A DNA stretch of 64,000 nt from Anaerolineaceae bacterium (GCA_002699125.1 PABI01000136.1:102379-166378), one strand, 5' to 3'. Counted from the stretch's first letter, positions 9,790 to 18,438 are shown. Program-made: numbers and translations. The notes: generated by a model not told the origin, from the letters alone.

Positions 9790-10479
9790 CTAACAAGATT
9801 GGGTTCCTGGCTTCTGCCTAAGTCGCGCTGCCCGGATGCTCGTCCAGCGAGTGGGATAGGCGACAACCTCAACCAACTCGTGGCAAGCCGCCGGCAAACG
9901 GCCGTAGGCCAGGACCAATAATGGTTCCAGCTGCCGCACCATTTCCATGAATCCATCCACAAACAACCGGTATTCCAACGGCGCGTCGAGATTGACGCCC
10001 ACCGCCGACACGGCCACGACGCTGCGCCGGGGTACACCCAGAAAGCAAAAGTCGTAGGAAACGGCCGTGCTCCAGCTCACCGTGGAAATGACGGTAAAAC
10101 CTTCCTCCTGCCAGAAACGGCCGCACCAACGGTTGCGGTAGGTGTTCCACAGCTGCAGCATCAGCGGCCAATCCCGGTAGAGGGAGAAGTCCGGCGTCAG
10201 CACCATCTGGTACGGGGCCAGCGCTTCCAATGCCTTCACCGGCCGGTTCCACACCGTCTCGAAGCGGTAATCGTCGAGGAAGAAATGCACACACCCGTCA
10301 TCCAGCGGTCCGTCGGCCCGGATGCGCTGCCGGTAGGGGACCAGCCAGGCGGGGCAGGCTGCTGGCGTGTGCAGCAGATCGGGAATGCCGTACTCGTTGC
10401 CCGATGGGAACAGCTGCTGCGCGTGTAGGACGTCGAAGCTGCCCGGCTTGCTCTGCCAGCGCCGGCTGGTACGGGTCAT
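9790..10479 (-). CDS. DUF4417-family protein
   Basis: A 229-residue protein with the family signature of DUF4417: FLDDYRFE, then VLTPDFSLYRDWPL, QLWNTYRNRW and a VISTVSW segment, ending in a hydrophobic SVVAVS strand. These proteins are common on plasmids and phages and their biochemical function is not established to my knowledge. It begins 12 bp after the coupling-protein stop with a good ribosome-binding site (GGAGAGGAG), so it belongs to the mobilization operon. The N-terminal 60 residues before the recognisable domain are variable. Confidence 0.8.
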   Translation of the reverse strand: MTRTSRRWQSKPGSFDVLHAQQLFPSGNEYGIPDLLHTPAACPAWLVPYRQRIRADGPLDDGCVHFFLDDYRFETVWNRPVKALEALAPYQMVLTPDFSLYRDWPLMLQLWNTYRNRWCGRFWQEEGFTVISTVSWSTAVSYDFCFLGVPRRSVVAVSAVGVNLDAPLEYRLFVDGFMEMVRQLEPLLVLAYGRLPAACHELVEVVAYPTRWTSIRAARLRQKPGTQSC

Positions 10480-10491
10480 AGACTCCTCTCC

Positions 10492-12360
10492 CTAGAAATG
10501 GTCGGCGCTGGCCAACGAATCGCCGTTGCCATCTTGCTCTAAGTCAGTCGCTGAACGGCCGTCCGGCTGCCAGGACGTATACTGGCGCGGCCCGGACCGG
10601 AATTGGGGCACATCCGGCGGCGGCGCCAGGTGCGGGAACAGGGGAATCGGGTTCAGTCGCTCGCCGAAGAAACGGTACTGCCGCTCTTTCTGGGTGAGGA
10701 CCATCACCTGCTCTTTGGGCAGACTCATGATCTCCCCCGGCTCCAGCACCGGGCGTATTTCCCAACCCTGCCCCTGGCGCATATCGACGTAGTTCTGACG
10801 CTGACCATTGTCCCCCTGGCCGCCCTGGTAAAAGCGGCGCGACGTGCTGTGGGTATGGGTCGCTTTGTAGGCTGTGCCATACAGTTCGGCCATCACTTTG
10901 GCCGTCTCGATGTCGGCCGGGGGATACCATATCTGGTGCACGCAGTTGGCCAGGATGGACTGGGTGCCTTCCCGGCCGTACAGTTCCCGCAGCTGGGAAA
11001 TGGCCTGGGCGTAGAGCAGCAGGGTTATGCCGGTGCCACCTACTGTCGCCAGATAATCCGTGACGTTGTACAAGCCCACCGCCGGCAGCTCGTCAATGGC
11101 AAACAGCACCCGTTCCTTTTTGGGCTGGCGCAGCTGGTAGCGCATGAAGGCAGCGATGATAGCGGCCACCACGCCGCCCACACCTTGCAAATCGCTGAGG
11201 CTGTAGGTGATGTAAATGGTGGCTCCCTGCGCCGCCCAGTCGCGGGGAATGACCGTCGGCCCGTTGCGGCGGGGGGCGATGGTATCAATATGCTTCTGGT
11301 AGCCGTTGAGCATGGTGGTGAAGGTGCCGTAGGCGGAGGTGGCAAAGCGATTGTCGTAATATTTGGCCGGGGGCAGCCCGTCGGTGAAGAGGCGCACGTA
11401 TTTCTTGGCTGCGGGGACGGTTTCCAGCGCCGTCAATACCGTGACCGGATCGCAGTCGGCCATATCCAGCAGGACACGCACCGGGTTGAGCCGGAACGCC
11501 TTGGCAAATTCGGCTGCGGCCGAGAACAGCGCCCGCGACTTGTCGGCAAAGATGCGCTCCCGGCTCTGCCACGGCCGCAGCAGGTGGTGGTGCAGCTCAA
11601 ACAGGCTGTCCCGGTCCAGCAGGTGGTCGTAGTAGTAAGAGAGATGCACCTGGCTGCCGGGCAGGCGGTAGATGGGACTGCCGAACCGCTTTTGCCGCTC
11701 CCCGGCTGTGCGCTGGAACTGCTCGCCCTTTGGGTCCACAATGATGGCCGCGCCCGGCCACATCAACAAGGTCTGGGTTAAATGCAATCCTTTGCCGGAC
11801 CGGGTTGGCCCCACGGCCAGGACGTGTCCCTCGCCGGTTTCGTAATCCAGACCGACGGTCACCGTTTCTTTTTTGCCGGCGGCCGTTTGCGCCGCGGACA
11901 CACCGGCTTCTATTTGCAGTTTCTCCTCAATCTCTGCTTGCGGCAGCCGCCCCTGCGCTTTTTCGGCTGCGGCCTGCTTCCGCTGCTGCTGCACCAGCTG
12001 GTTGGGTTCACTGGTCAGGATTTTGCCCACCAGCCAGACGATACCGACGTTCAGCCCCAACAGGAGAAGCCAAAACAGGTTAGGTTCCTGGGTGGTTTCG
12101 CTAATCAGGCCGGTCCATTTCAGAAAGCCCCACGGCAGGCCAAACGGCCCCATCAGCAGCGCCGTCAGGGGTCTGGCCCCGCCGCCCAGGCGCATGATGC
12201 CGGCCACGCTGGAAAAGGCAGTAACGGCGCCGCCCAGCCAGAGGACGCCCAGTACCGCCAGAAAGACGCGCCATTTGCGTTTGGTGGTCGGGGCGCTGTC
12301 GTGCCATAGTTGTTTGAAATAATCGTAGTTGGTTTGTGGTGTTGTGTTACTCATATTCAT
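10492..12360 (-). CDS. VirD4/TraG-type coupling protein
   Basis: A 622-residue type IV coupling ATPase. Two membrane segments lie at about residues 31-50 and 95-113, then a Walker A motif GPTRSGKG (184-191), the VDPKGEQ segment just after it, and a Walker B strand VLFAIDELPAVG in the C-terminal half, followed by a typical TLLLYAQAISQLRELYG stretch. Such proteins link the relaxase-DNA complex to a secretion channel at the inner membrane and power DNA transfer. The ATG at 12360 has an AGGAG 9 bp upstream. It lies 95 bp downstream of the relaxase-like gene. No VirB4 or other channel gene is visible in the window, so transfer would need other genes on the element or a helper. Confidence 0.9.
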   Translation of the reverse strand: MNMSNTTPQTNYDYFKQLWHDSAPTTKRKWRVFLAVLGVLWLGGAVTAFSSVAGIMRLGGGARPLTALLMGPFGLPWGFLKWTGLISETTQEPNLFWLLLLGLNVGIVWLVGKILTSEPNQLVQQQRKQAAAEKAQGRLPQAEIEEKLQIEAGVSAAQTAAGKKETVTVGLDYETGEGHVLAVGPTRSGKGLHLTQTLLMWPGAAIIVDPKGEQFQRTAGERQKRFGSPIYRLPGSQVHLSYYYDHLLDRDSLFELHHHLLRPWQSRERIFADKSRALFSAAAEFAKAFRLNPVRVLLDMADCDPVTVLTALETVPAAKKYVRLFTDGLPPAKYYDNRFATSAYGTFTTMLNGYQKHIDTIAPRRNGPTVIPRDWAAQGATIYITYSLSDLQGVGGVVAAIIAAFMRYQLRQPKKERVLFAIDELPAVGLYNVTDYLATVGGTGITLLLYAQAISQLRELYGREGTQSILANCVHQIWYPPADIETAKVMAELYGTAYKATHTHSTSRRFYQGGQGDNGQRQNYVDMRQGQGWEIRPVLEPGEIMSLPKEQVMVLTQKERQYRFFGERLNPIPLFPHLAPPPDVPQFRSGPRQYTSWQPDGRSATDLEQDGNGDSLASADHF

Positions 12361-12454
12361 GATTTAGTCTCCTTGTCTTTATTTGTTATTCTCAAAAGGT
12401 AGGTTTCGCGACCGTAGGTCGCCCACCCCTTCACCTTGTCACCCCTTCACCCGC

Positions 12455-13003
12455 TCACCCCAACTCCGGCCCGCGCCAGGATTGAGATTCTTCTGCTCTA
12501 CCCGCAGCGATTTCCACCCCCTGCTCCGGCTCGGCCAGCCGTTTTTCTTCGAGCGTGACCAGCGCCTGTTGCACCTGCGTCTGCCAGCGGTCAAACTGGT
12601 CGCGGGGCAGCCGTTTGTCGCGGAAGAACAGCACGTGGGCGTGGCTGTAGTCGGTGTCGTTATGCACCACCATGCGCCATCCCTCTGTCTGCCCGGCCGC
12701 TTCCAGAGCGCGGGCGTAATCTCCGCCGGTCAGGCGCGCCTGCGGCACGGACAACAACGCCTGGAAGGTGTGTTCATGCTGCTTGGCCTGGTTCTGCGCC
12801 CAGGCCAACACCTCTTCGTGCTTGTGCCGCTCGCCGCCCGGTCCCAGCCAGTCGCCCCGCTGTTGGCCCGCTGCCTGATTGGCTTGGCCAAAGGCGAAGT
12901 AAACGGCCGCTTTCCGGGCCGGGGTGGCGGTGCGTTTGCCGGTGGGCGTGCGGTTGCGGGTGTGTTCCATGCGCACCAGGGGCAGGGGGTCGGCTTTAGC
13001 CAT
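12455..13003 (-). CDS. Small relaxase/mobilization nuclease-like protein
   Basis: A 182-residue protein. The segment VVHNDTDYSHAHVLFF in its second half has the spaced-His pattern of HUH relaxases (metal-binding His residues in an H-x-D-x(3)-H-x-H arrangement), and aromatic residues near position 35 could supply the nicking Tyr. Relaxases cut one strand at oriT and pilot it through the coupling protein. At this length it would be a bare catalytic domain with no helicase or primase part. I chose the ATG at 13003, which overlaps the RHH stop and is preceded by GGAGGGGG; the ATG at 13021 lacks such a site. Position between an RHH protein and a VirD4-type ATPase strongly supports the assignment. 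Confidence 0.65.
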   Translation of the reverse strand: MAKADPLPLVRMEHTRNRTPTGKRTATPARKAAVYFAFGQANQAAGQQRGDWLGPGGERHKHEEVLAWAQNQAKQHEHTFQALLSVPQARLTGGDYARALEAAGQTEGWRMVVHNDTDYSHAHVLFFRDKRLPRDQFDRWQTQVQQALVTLEEKRLAEPEQGVEIAAGRAEESQSWRGPELG

Positions 13004-13541
13004 CGTCCCCCTCCGCTGCACCTGTTTCCGTTTGGGTGATCAGTTTTTCGTCCGGCGGTAATTTTTGCTTGAGCCGTTTGAGGGACGCCGCCTGCGCCTT
13101 GCGCTTCATATCGTCGCGCAGTTTCCGAATCTGCACGGCCGTCCGGTCCTGCGGGTCGCTGCTGACGATCATGTTGGCCACGAACCGGGCCGGGTCGGCT
13201 GCCGCTTCCTGGCGAATCAGGTTGAGCAGAAGGGTGTCCATCTTGACGTTGGCTTCCTCGGCGGAGAGGGCGGCCAGCGACAGCAGCTTGGCAAAGCGGT
13301 TGAACTGCCGCGCCAGCAGCCGTTCCATGAGGCCGCTGATTAACAACGGCAGCAGTTCGGCCGTTTCCTGGCCCAGCCCAATCAAGGCCAGCGACTCGAT
13401 GGCGGCGCTGAAGCTGACGCCTTGCTCGTCGGCCCATTCCTGAATCTGGTCATAGGCCAGATGGGTAATACTGACGTGCGTGCGGCGGGTGGCACCGTAA
13501 CGCGCTTTTCGGGAAGCGGATGGAGGGGTGTTATCGGTCAT
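12996..13541 (-). CDS. Ribbon-helix-helix accessory protein of the relaxosome
   Basis: A 181-residue protein whose N-terminal ~60 residues (TRRTHVSITHLAYDQIQEW then GVSFSAAIESLALIGLG) fit a ribbon-helix-helix DNA-binding fold. The rest is helical and charged. RHH proteins encoded just upstream of relaxases (MobC/TraJ-like) bind oriT and help nicking, and often repress their own operon. It starts at 13541 with GAGGTAG upstream and is the first gene of the minus-strand mobilization operon. The upstream region carries three copies of an 11-bp repeat that could be its binding site. Confidence 0.7.
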   Translation of the reverse strand: MTDNTPPSASRKARYGATRRTHVSITHLAYDQIQEWADEQGVSFSAAIESLALIGLGQETAELLPLLISGLMERLLARQFNRFAKLLSLAALSAEEANVKMDTLLLNLIRQEAAADPARFVANMIVSSDPQDRTAVQIRKLRDDMKRKAQAASLKRLKQKLPPDEKLITQTETGAAEGDDG

Positions 13542-13640
13542 GGCTACCTCGCAGAAAATGGGAGATTGCCGGCGTAACCGGGCAGTCAGCGGACGTGGCC
13601 GTCACGCCAATATCCTGGCCGTGAAGGGTAAAAATGGGTG

Positions 13641-13728
13641 AGATTGTGGGAGTTGGCTGACCGGCAAAGATTGTGGGACTTCCTTGTTGTCTTAATTTAG
13701 AGTCTGTAAACGGCCGATCCCACAATCT
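13641..13728. repeat. Three copies of an 11-bp repeat AGATTGTGGGA
   Basis: Exact copies at 13641-13651 and 13668-13678 on the plus strand and inverted at 13718-13728. They lie 100-190 bp upstream of the RHH gene start and may be binding sites for the RHH protein at oriT or at the operon promoter. Confidence 0.55.
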
Positions 13729-14298
13729 CTGTTCGGCCCATCTTGTTCCCGCTTTTCCTGCCGTCATGGGGTTCATCTCCAAGAAAGCGTTTGTGTGCCC
13801 ACCGGCAGCCGGCAGGCATGCGGAAACGCCGTCCGCAAGGAGATACGGCCGTTGTGAATGGTTGTCACTTTTGGTTGCCAGCAGATGGGGAGTAAGGGCA
13901 CAACCGGCAAGGATTAGACGGGGCCACTCGCTTTCTGGCTGGGAAAGCAAAAAGGTCCGCATCCTTTCATGCCGGTTTTCATTCGTTATGGGGAAATGTT
14001 TTGACGCTTTGGTTGTGTGGTTCACAGATACATCTCACGATGATGCACCTGTGCAATTGCGCCGTTATTCTACGAAAGGGGGATTTTTTTGTCAATCTGT
14101 ATTGGCCCATTTGACCGCGTCGCTGTCGCGAAAATCCACGACCGGGCAAGATTTTACGTCTGCGCTGAGTGATACGTCTTTATGTTCTTAACCAGATCTA
14201 CAAACTGCCAAATCCCCGGATGTGTGATTCCCCAGACGTAAAAATAGTTGCCCATTTTGGTCTGTTCCGTGACTATAGGGTGGGGGGTGGGCAAGGAG

Positions 14299-14339
14299 TC
14301 TGAAGGCCAAAGCCTTCAGAGTGAACGCCTCGGCGTTCA
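14299..14339. repeat. Two tandem perfect hairpins
   Basis: TCTGAAGGC at 14299-14307 pairs with GCCTTCAGA at 14312-14320 across a 4-nt loop, and immediately afterwards TGAACGCC at 14322-14329 pairs with GGCGTTCA at 14332-14339 across a 2-nt loop. No T-tract follows, so they look like REP-type or oriT-associated hairpins rather than terminators. Confidence 0.6.
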
Positions 14340-14630
14340 TTTAGGGCGGGTGGGTGGGAAATACGCGGCACGAAAGAAATTTCGCTCAACAACGTTCCCC
14401 AAGCTGCGGACTAGAAAGGGGCTGCATTCATGGGATGAATCGGATGAGCCAGAAAGCAGCCCATCCGACACAAACAAACTTACCTAATAGCCGTGGCCAT
14501 CCAGCCAATACGGCTTATTGCTCAATTTCCGCGAACGACGACGGCTTGATGAAGACCAGGGATTTAACCACCAGAAAAGACCCAGCAGCATGAGCAGAAT
14601 GAGGGCACCTTCAATCATAGAATTCCTCCA

Positions 14631-14668
14631 AGAAAAAAAGAGCAGCCACCACAAAGGCAGCTGCTCTT
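14631..14668 (-). terminator. Rho-independent terminator after ssb
   Basis: On the minus strand AAGAGCAGC (14668-14660) pairs with GCTGCTCTT (14646-14638), followed by a run of T. It lies 30 bp after the ssb stop. Confidence 0.85.
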
Positions 14669-14698
14669 CTCAGTAACTACAAATCACGATTCCCTATT

Positions 14699-15142
14699 TC
14701 AAAACGGGATCTCGTCTTCCGCGTATTCAGGTTGCCCGGCATCAGCTGCCTGACCATTGGCCCCATTGCTGTTGCCATGGCCATTGCCGTTACCGTTACT
14801 GCCCAGAAACTGCACCCGGTCAGCCACAACTTCAAATGAAGCGCCTGGTGAGCCATCTTTGCGCGTCCACAAGCGCGGACCACCGGTATTCGGATCGGGA
14901 CGCAGGCGGCCTTCAACCAGCACCTGGCGACCTTGGCTCAGGTACTGATTAACGGCTTCAGCCTGTTTCCCCCAAACGGAGATGCGGAACCAAGTAGTTT
15001 CTTCACGGGGCTGCCCGGTAGGGCCATCTGTCCAGCGCCGGTTTGTAGCGAGGCTAAAGTTGGTTACCGCCTGCCCATCAGGCATATAGCGCATTTCTGG
15101 GTCTTGTCCCAAATTGCCAACAATGATAAGTTTTTGATACAT
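14699..15142 (-). CDS. ssb: Single-stranded DNA-binding protein
   Basis: A 147-residue SSB. The OB-fold N-terminal ~105 residues start with the typical LIIVGNLGQDPEMRY and contain ATTSW-like ETTWFRISVWGKQAE; a Gly/Asn-rich linker follows, and the protein ends in DEIPF, the acidic tip that recruits replication partners. It binds single-stranded DNA during replication, repair or transfer. It lies directly downstream of the second polymerase-like gene but behind that gene's terminator, with its own leader containing a hairpin plus GGATGGGAT motif (15184-15207). The start ATG at 15142 has AAGGAGAG upstream. Plasmid-borne ssb genes often accompany conjugation and replication modules. Confidence 0.95.
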   Translation of the reverse strand: MYQKLIIVGNLGQDPEMRYMPDGQAVTNFSLATNRRWTDGPTGQPREETTWFRISVWGKQAEAVNQYLSQGRQVLVEGRLRPDPNTGGPRLWTRKDGSPGASFEVVADRVQFLGSNGNGNGHGNSNGANGQAADAGQPEYAEDEIPF

Positions 15143-15183
15143 ATGTCACTCTCCTTAAGCAAAAAGGTTGGTAAGAAAATTCA

Positions 15184-15207
15184 TCCCATCCAGCGCGATA
15201 GCGCCCG
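15184..15207 (-). promoter_or_regulatory. Leader motif copy 1 (hairpin + GGATGGGAT) before ssb
   Basis: On the minus strand a GCGC-TATC-GCGC hairpin is followed by GGATGGGATGAA, about 40 bp upstream of the ssb start. Similar arrangements occur at 30013-30035, 35738-35805 and 51652-51691. Confidence 0.45.
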
Positions 15208-15260
15208 TTTCTTGCCCAAACAGCTGCTTTGCCTTTACCCAATCACCACACATTGCCGGG

Positions 15261-15306
15261 GAAAAAAGAAAAGACGGCAGCCAGCCCAAAGGCCAGTTAC
15301 CGTCTT
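15261..15306 (-). terminator. Rho-independent terminator after polymerase-like paralogue B
   Basis: On the minus strand AAGACGG (15306-15300) pairs with CCGTCTT (15277-15271), with extra pairing inside, followed by TTCTTTTTT. It lies 20 bp after the stop of the large upstream gene. Confidence 0.8.
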
Positions 15307-15326
15307 GGTAGGAAGGAACAAGAATC

Positions 15327-17921
15327 TTAAACAGCTGGTTCCAGCACCGCCAGCACGTTGCCGTCAATAGCGTGCGCCCAGGCGATACGCCACTGATCAT
15401 GACGAATGGCAGCCAGCTCGTGGTCGCGCTGCACATAGCCAAACAGGTTGCCATGTGGCGTGCGCGTCACCACCCGGTCGTTGTTAGTCACTTCGGTGGT
15501 CAGCATCATGCCCCGGAACTGCGCCTGCACGTAGTCGGCGATGCGGGCCTTGGCCAGGTCACGCTCAGCCGGGGGCACATCTGCCATGCGAGCATACGGC
15601 CGTTTCCCCGTTGCGTTCAGCAGGTTCAGCCAGACGCCGTTTAGCCGAACCGGCACCCCGGCGGCGTGTCGGTTGGGTTCATCCGCGTAATGCAGCACCG
15701 CCCCGACGGTTGTCCAGACCGGTTCACCCAGCAGGCCAACCTGGCGCAGGGCGGCCAGCATCAGTTGAGCAATGCCTGGCTCGCGGCCACTGCCTTCTCC
15801 CGCTCGCCGGTCGCCCAGCTGCCAGATAAGAGCGTCCCGCACCGGTTCACCTGCCTGCGGACCCTGGGCATAGAGGTACGCCGCCGCGCCTAACAATACA
15901 AACGGCCGTTTCTCAACGGGCCATTGGTTTAAGTACGCTTCACTGGCAGCGCGTGCCGCGGCAAAGCTGGCTTCAAGCGCCGGAGCGCTGTCGGCTTCGC
16001 TGTGCGCACCTTCAGTGCGCAGCTCGCCCGCCGGAAGGGCGTGGCGCATGACGCGGCTGTACGCCTGACGCAGCTCTTTGCCGAGGTGCAGCCAGCTGCC
16101 ACCGTGGTCAAACAGCGCCACCGGCGGGCACGCTTCGGTTGCCAATGCTTCCACATCGGCCCAGTATTGCGCCCGATGAGTCTCCAGCGCACTGGTCAAG
16201 ACGTCAAGCCAATGCCGCTTGGGGCTGTTAGCCGTCGCCGCGGCGGCCTGGTTGCGCAGCCAGCTGGGCAGCCGCTCCAGCATTGCCTGGGGCATAGCTC
16301 GGCGCGGGTTGGTCTGACCATGCCTCACCATCCGGCGGATCGCCATCTTGTTCCACCGCTTGACCGGCGTCAGGTCCAGCCCGGTCTTCACCGAGCCGTC
16401 AATGACCGCTTCCAGCGTTGCCGGGAGCTTGTCTGGCAAACGGCCGTAAACCGCCTTGCACAGCATCGCCACGTTGCAAAAGCCACCTAAGACGCCCTGG
16501 TTGGCCGCTGCCCGTGAAATGGTTGACGCCATTGCCTCGACAGAGTATGATACATTTGTTCTATGCCCGTCGCTTGCTTCCTTTAATTCGCCGTACTGAT
16601 AGTTGGCGCTATCAATGCGGTTTGGAAGCAGGCGACTCTTCATTTTGGGGTAACTTACCTGACCTCCAGCGACAGAATCTCCCACTTCCCAGGCAATGGC
16701 GTGACAGTTAGCCGTCGGCCGCAAGAGGACGTACTCGCCCAGCTGATTCGGGCTGCGCCAGATAAGCAGCTTTTGCTTGTTCCCATCGTCTCTATCCGAG
16801 AAGGGAAAGACCCAGACGGCATCATCCCCGTCACAGCCACCAAGGACATCCACGATGGTGGTGAGCCAATCGTTGTCATTGACCCAGGCGGTGGCGCAGG
16901 CGGGGTCCAGCTCAATGTGGCCTTCCGGCACCTCTCGATTGCCCACCGTTGCGGGAAAGATGTAGTAGCGTCCCCCAGGCGCAGGACAGCGCAGCTTGCT
17001 GGCCCGGCTGCCCAGCCGCTTGAGGTGCTGTTTGGCCACCGCTTTGACCATCCCGCTAAACCACATCAGGCTACCGCCGCTGGCGATGTACTCACCTACA
17101 TGCCACTCTGTCAGGGAGTCCAGGTCGCTGACGGATTCTGCATCATACAGGCGGTTGAGGATGCTCTCTAAACGGCCGTTGCCAATTCCCTCTAGAAATA
17201 ACGCGCTCTCCATCCCCGCCCAGGCCAACAGGTGTTCCGGCTGAAAGAAGGGGTGCAGGTTGATAATGCTCTGGATGTCCAGGCACATCTGGTCTTCGCT
17301 GTGGATAGGATACAGGCCGATGAAAATACGGCCGTCTACTAACGCCAGCTCCTGCTTGGCACTATTGGCCGGGAACATGAAATCTACAGCCAGGTCGTCG
17401 ACCACCAATACATGCCCCTTGTCCTGCCCGCCGGCGTGCAGTGTGGTCACCTCGAAGCGGTTGGTGTGCAGCAGTTCGCGGCGGTGGCGTTCGTCGAGGT
17501 CGAGACTATCGGCCAGGCGCTGGATGAAGCCCCGGCTGACCTGACCACTGCCGTCCCACAAACGGCCGTCCAAGAATTCATTGTAATCTATCGTGACTTC
17601 ATCCTCACTGAAGAAGCCCCAGTAGCGATACGGCCGCATCACACGTGAAAGGCGTTTGGAAAGGACGTAGCCCCCTTTGTCCATGGAGAGCCGCAGGCCG
17701 GTGCGTTCCAGGAAGGTTTGGGTATCCATGCCGGGAACATATAAATCCAACACCTTATCATCCTTCACCCAGCGGAGGGTGGGGGGATCTGCCTGGAAAA
17801 TCTTGACCAGCGCTTCTTCGTTACCGAAGGGATGGGAGATAATCTGCCACTTTAATTCATTGGGCAGAAACGGATAGGCTAAACCACCACGATTGTCATC
17901 AAAACGTAAAACGGTCATCAT
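15327..17921 (-). CDS. Large protein with two-barrel RNA polymerase-like motifs, paralogue B
   Basis: An 864-residue paralogue of the protein at 6634-9000, similar over most of its length and with about 80 extra C-terminal residues. Ordered motifs: LWDGSGQVSRGF (about 136-147), GGQDKGHVLVVDD (about 183-195), LDIQSIINLHPFFQ, LGGCDGDDAVWVFPF, LLIWRSPNQLGEYV, and NQGVLGGFCN followed by IDGSVKTGLDL. The CDGDD segment aligns with the last three positions of the RNA polymerase DxDGD motif; the first Asp appears to be Gly. The conserved VKTG segment matches a C-terminal hallmark of eukaryotic-type RdRPs. It starts at 17921 after AGGAGAAAG. Genes around it (ssb, RNase HI, origin) suggest primer synthesis or transcription at replication. 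Function is inferred. Confidence 0.6.
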   Translation of the reverse strand: MMTVLRFDDNRGGLAYPFLPNELKWQIISHPFGNEEALVKIFQADPPTLRWVKDDKVLDLYVPGMDTQTFLERTGLRLSMDKGGYVLSKRLSRVMRPYRYWGFFSEDEVTIDYNEFLDGRLWDGSGQVSRGFIQRLADSLDLDERHRRELLHTNRFEVTTLHAGGQDKGHVLVVDDLAVDFMFPANSAKQELALVDGRIFIGLYPIHSEDQMCLDIQSIINLHPFFQPEHLLAWAGMESALFLEGIGNGRLESILNRLYDAESVSDLDSLTEWHVGEYIASGGSLMWFSGMVKAVAKQHLKRLGSRASKLRCPAPGGRYYIFPATVGNREVPEGHIELDPACATAWVNDNDWLTTIVDVLGGCDGDDAVWVFPFSDRDDGNKQKLLIWRSPNQLGEYVLLRPTANCHAIAWEVGDSVAGGQVSYPKMKSRLLPNRIDSANYQYGELKEASDGHRTNVSYSVEAMASTISRAAANQGVLGGFCNVAMLCKAVYGRLPDKLPATLEAVIDGSVKTGLDLTPVKRWNKMAIRRMVRHGQTNPRRAMPQAMLERLPSWLRNQAAAATANSPKRHWLDVLTSALETHRAQYWADVEALATEACPPVALFDHGGSWLHLGKELRQAYSRVMRHALPAGELRTEGAHSEADSAPALEASFAAARAASEAYLNQWPVEKRPFVLLGAAAYLYAQGPQAGEPVRDALIWQLGDRRAGEGSGREPGIAQLMLAALRQVGLLGEPVWTTVGAVLHYADEPNRHAAGVPVRLNGVWLNLLNATGKRPYARMADVPPAERDLAKARIADYVQAQFRGMMLTTEVTNNDRVVTRTPHGNLFGYVQRDHELAAIRHDQWRIAWAHAIDGNVLAVLEPAV

Positions 17922-18005
17922 CTTTCTCCTGTTGTTGAATTGGGTTGAAATGGGTTGATAAAGGCATTTGGGGGGAACTTCATACGCACCGTTCCCCCTG
18001 GAAAG

Positions 18006-18392
18006 CTAAAACGGAATGGGGTTATCAGGGCTATCTTTGCCCTGGCCGCACACCACTTTGGGCACTTGTGCTGAGCGAAGCCGAAGTAGCGGCTTCTGCC
18101 AATGAGTGTAGAAACCAGGCTGGCGTATCTCGTCTTCGCCCAGGCAGACGACATAGCCCAGGTGCAGTTTGCCCCAGTGCCAGCCCTGAGCGTGTCGAAG
18201 GGGGGTAGGAATGCGGATGCTAATAAAGGCATCGTCGTGATCGAGGACAAAGCACCGGTTGATTTCCAGGTGCAGCGGGCCGATGTGGGCGGCGTAGGCA
18301 TCCTCGCAGGCACCATGATGTTCTTCGTAATCACGCACCCAGCGGCTGAAAATGAGACGAGAAACGAGATTGAATAATCGTTGTGCAAGCAT
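18006..18392 (-). CDS. Hypothetical protein
   Basis: A 128-residue protein with AAGGAGAGAG before its ATG at 18392. The N-terminal half contains RDYEEHHGACEDAYAAH and LEINRCFVLDHDDAFISIRI; I do not recognise a family. Two GAGC..GTCGAAG-type interspersed repeats lie inside the reading frame (about 18064-18092 and 18184-18205), encoding LLRLRSAQ and PLRHAQG, so part of the protein is repeat-derived. It lies between polymerase-like paralogue B and the broken DUF4326 gene, 85 bp from its neighbour's start. Confidence 0.6.
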   Translation of the reverse strand: MLAQRLFNLVSRLIFSRWVRDYEEHHGACEDAYAAHIGPLHLEINRCFVLDHDDAFISIRIPTPLRHAQGWHWGKLHLGYVVCLGEDEIRQPGFYTHWQKPLLRLRSAQVPKVVCGQGKDSPDNPIPF

Positions 18393-18438
18393 TGAAACTC
18401 TCTCCTTTTGAGTTAGAAATGGGGGAATAGAAATGCAA

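Larger units (their letters stand above)
13542..14629. other. Gene-free region, candidate oriT/operator region
   Basis: About 1.1 kb without a convincing gene between the RHH gene and ssb. It contains three 11-bp AGATTGTGGGA repeats next to the RHH gene, a pair of tandem hairpins near 14.3 kb, and runs of low-complexity sequence. Its place upstream of RHH, relaxase and coupling-protein genes is where an origin of transfer is normally found. No known nic consensus could be assigned. Confidence 0.4.

Noticed and set aside
10603..11781. A 392-codon plus-strand frame inside the coupling-protein gene
   Set aside because: The VirD4 motifs on the minus strand are unambiguous; this is an antisense shadow without family features.
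13531..14025. A 164-codon minus-strand frame upstream of the RHH gene
   Set aside because: No family pattern, unusual composition rich in Pro/Thr/Ser, no ribosome-binding site, and it covers the repeat-containing candidate oriT region; competing frames exist on the other strand.
15155..15454. A 99-codon minus-strand frame overlapping the end of the second polymerase-like gene
   Set aside because: It overlaps a clear terminator and the leader of ssb, and its composition is that of a shifted frame.
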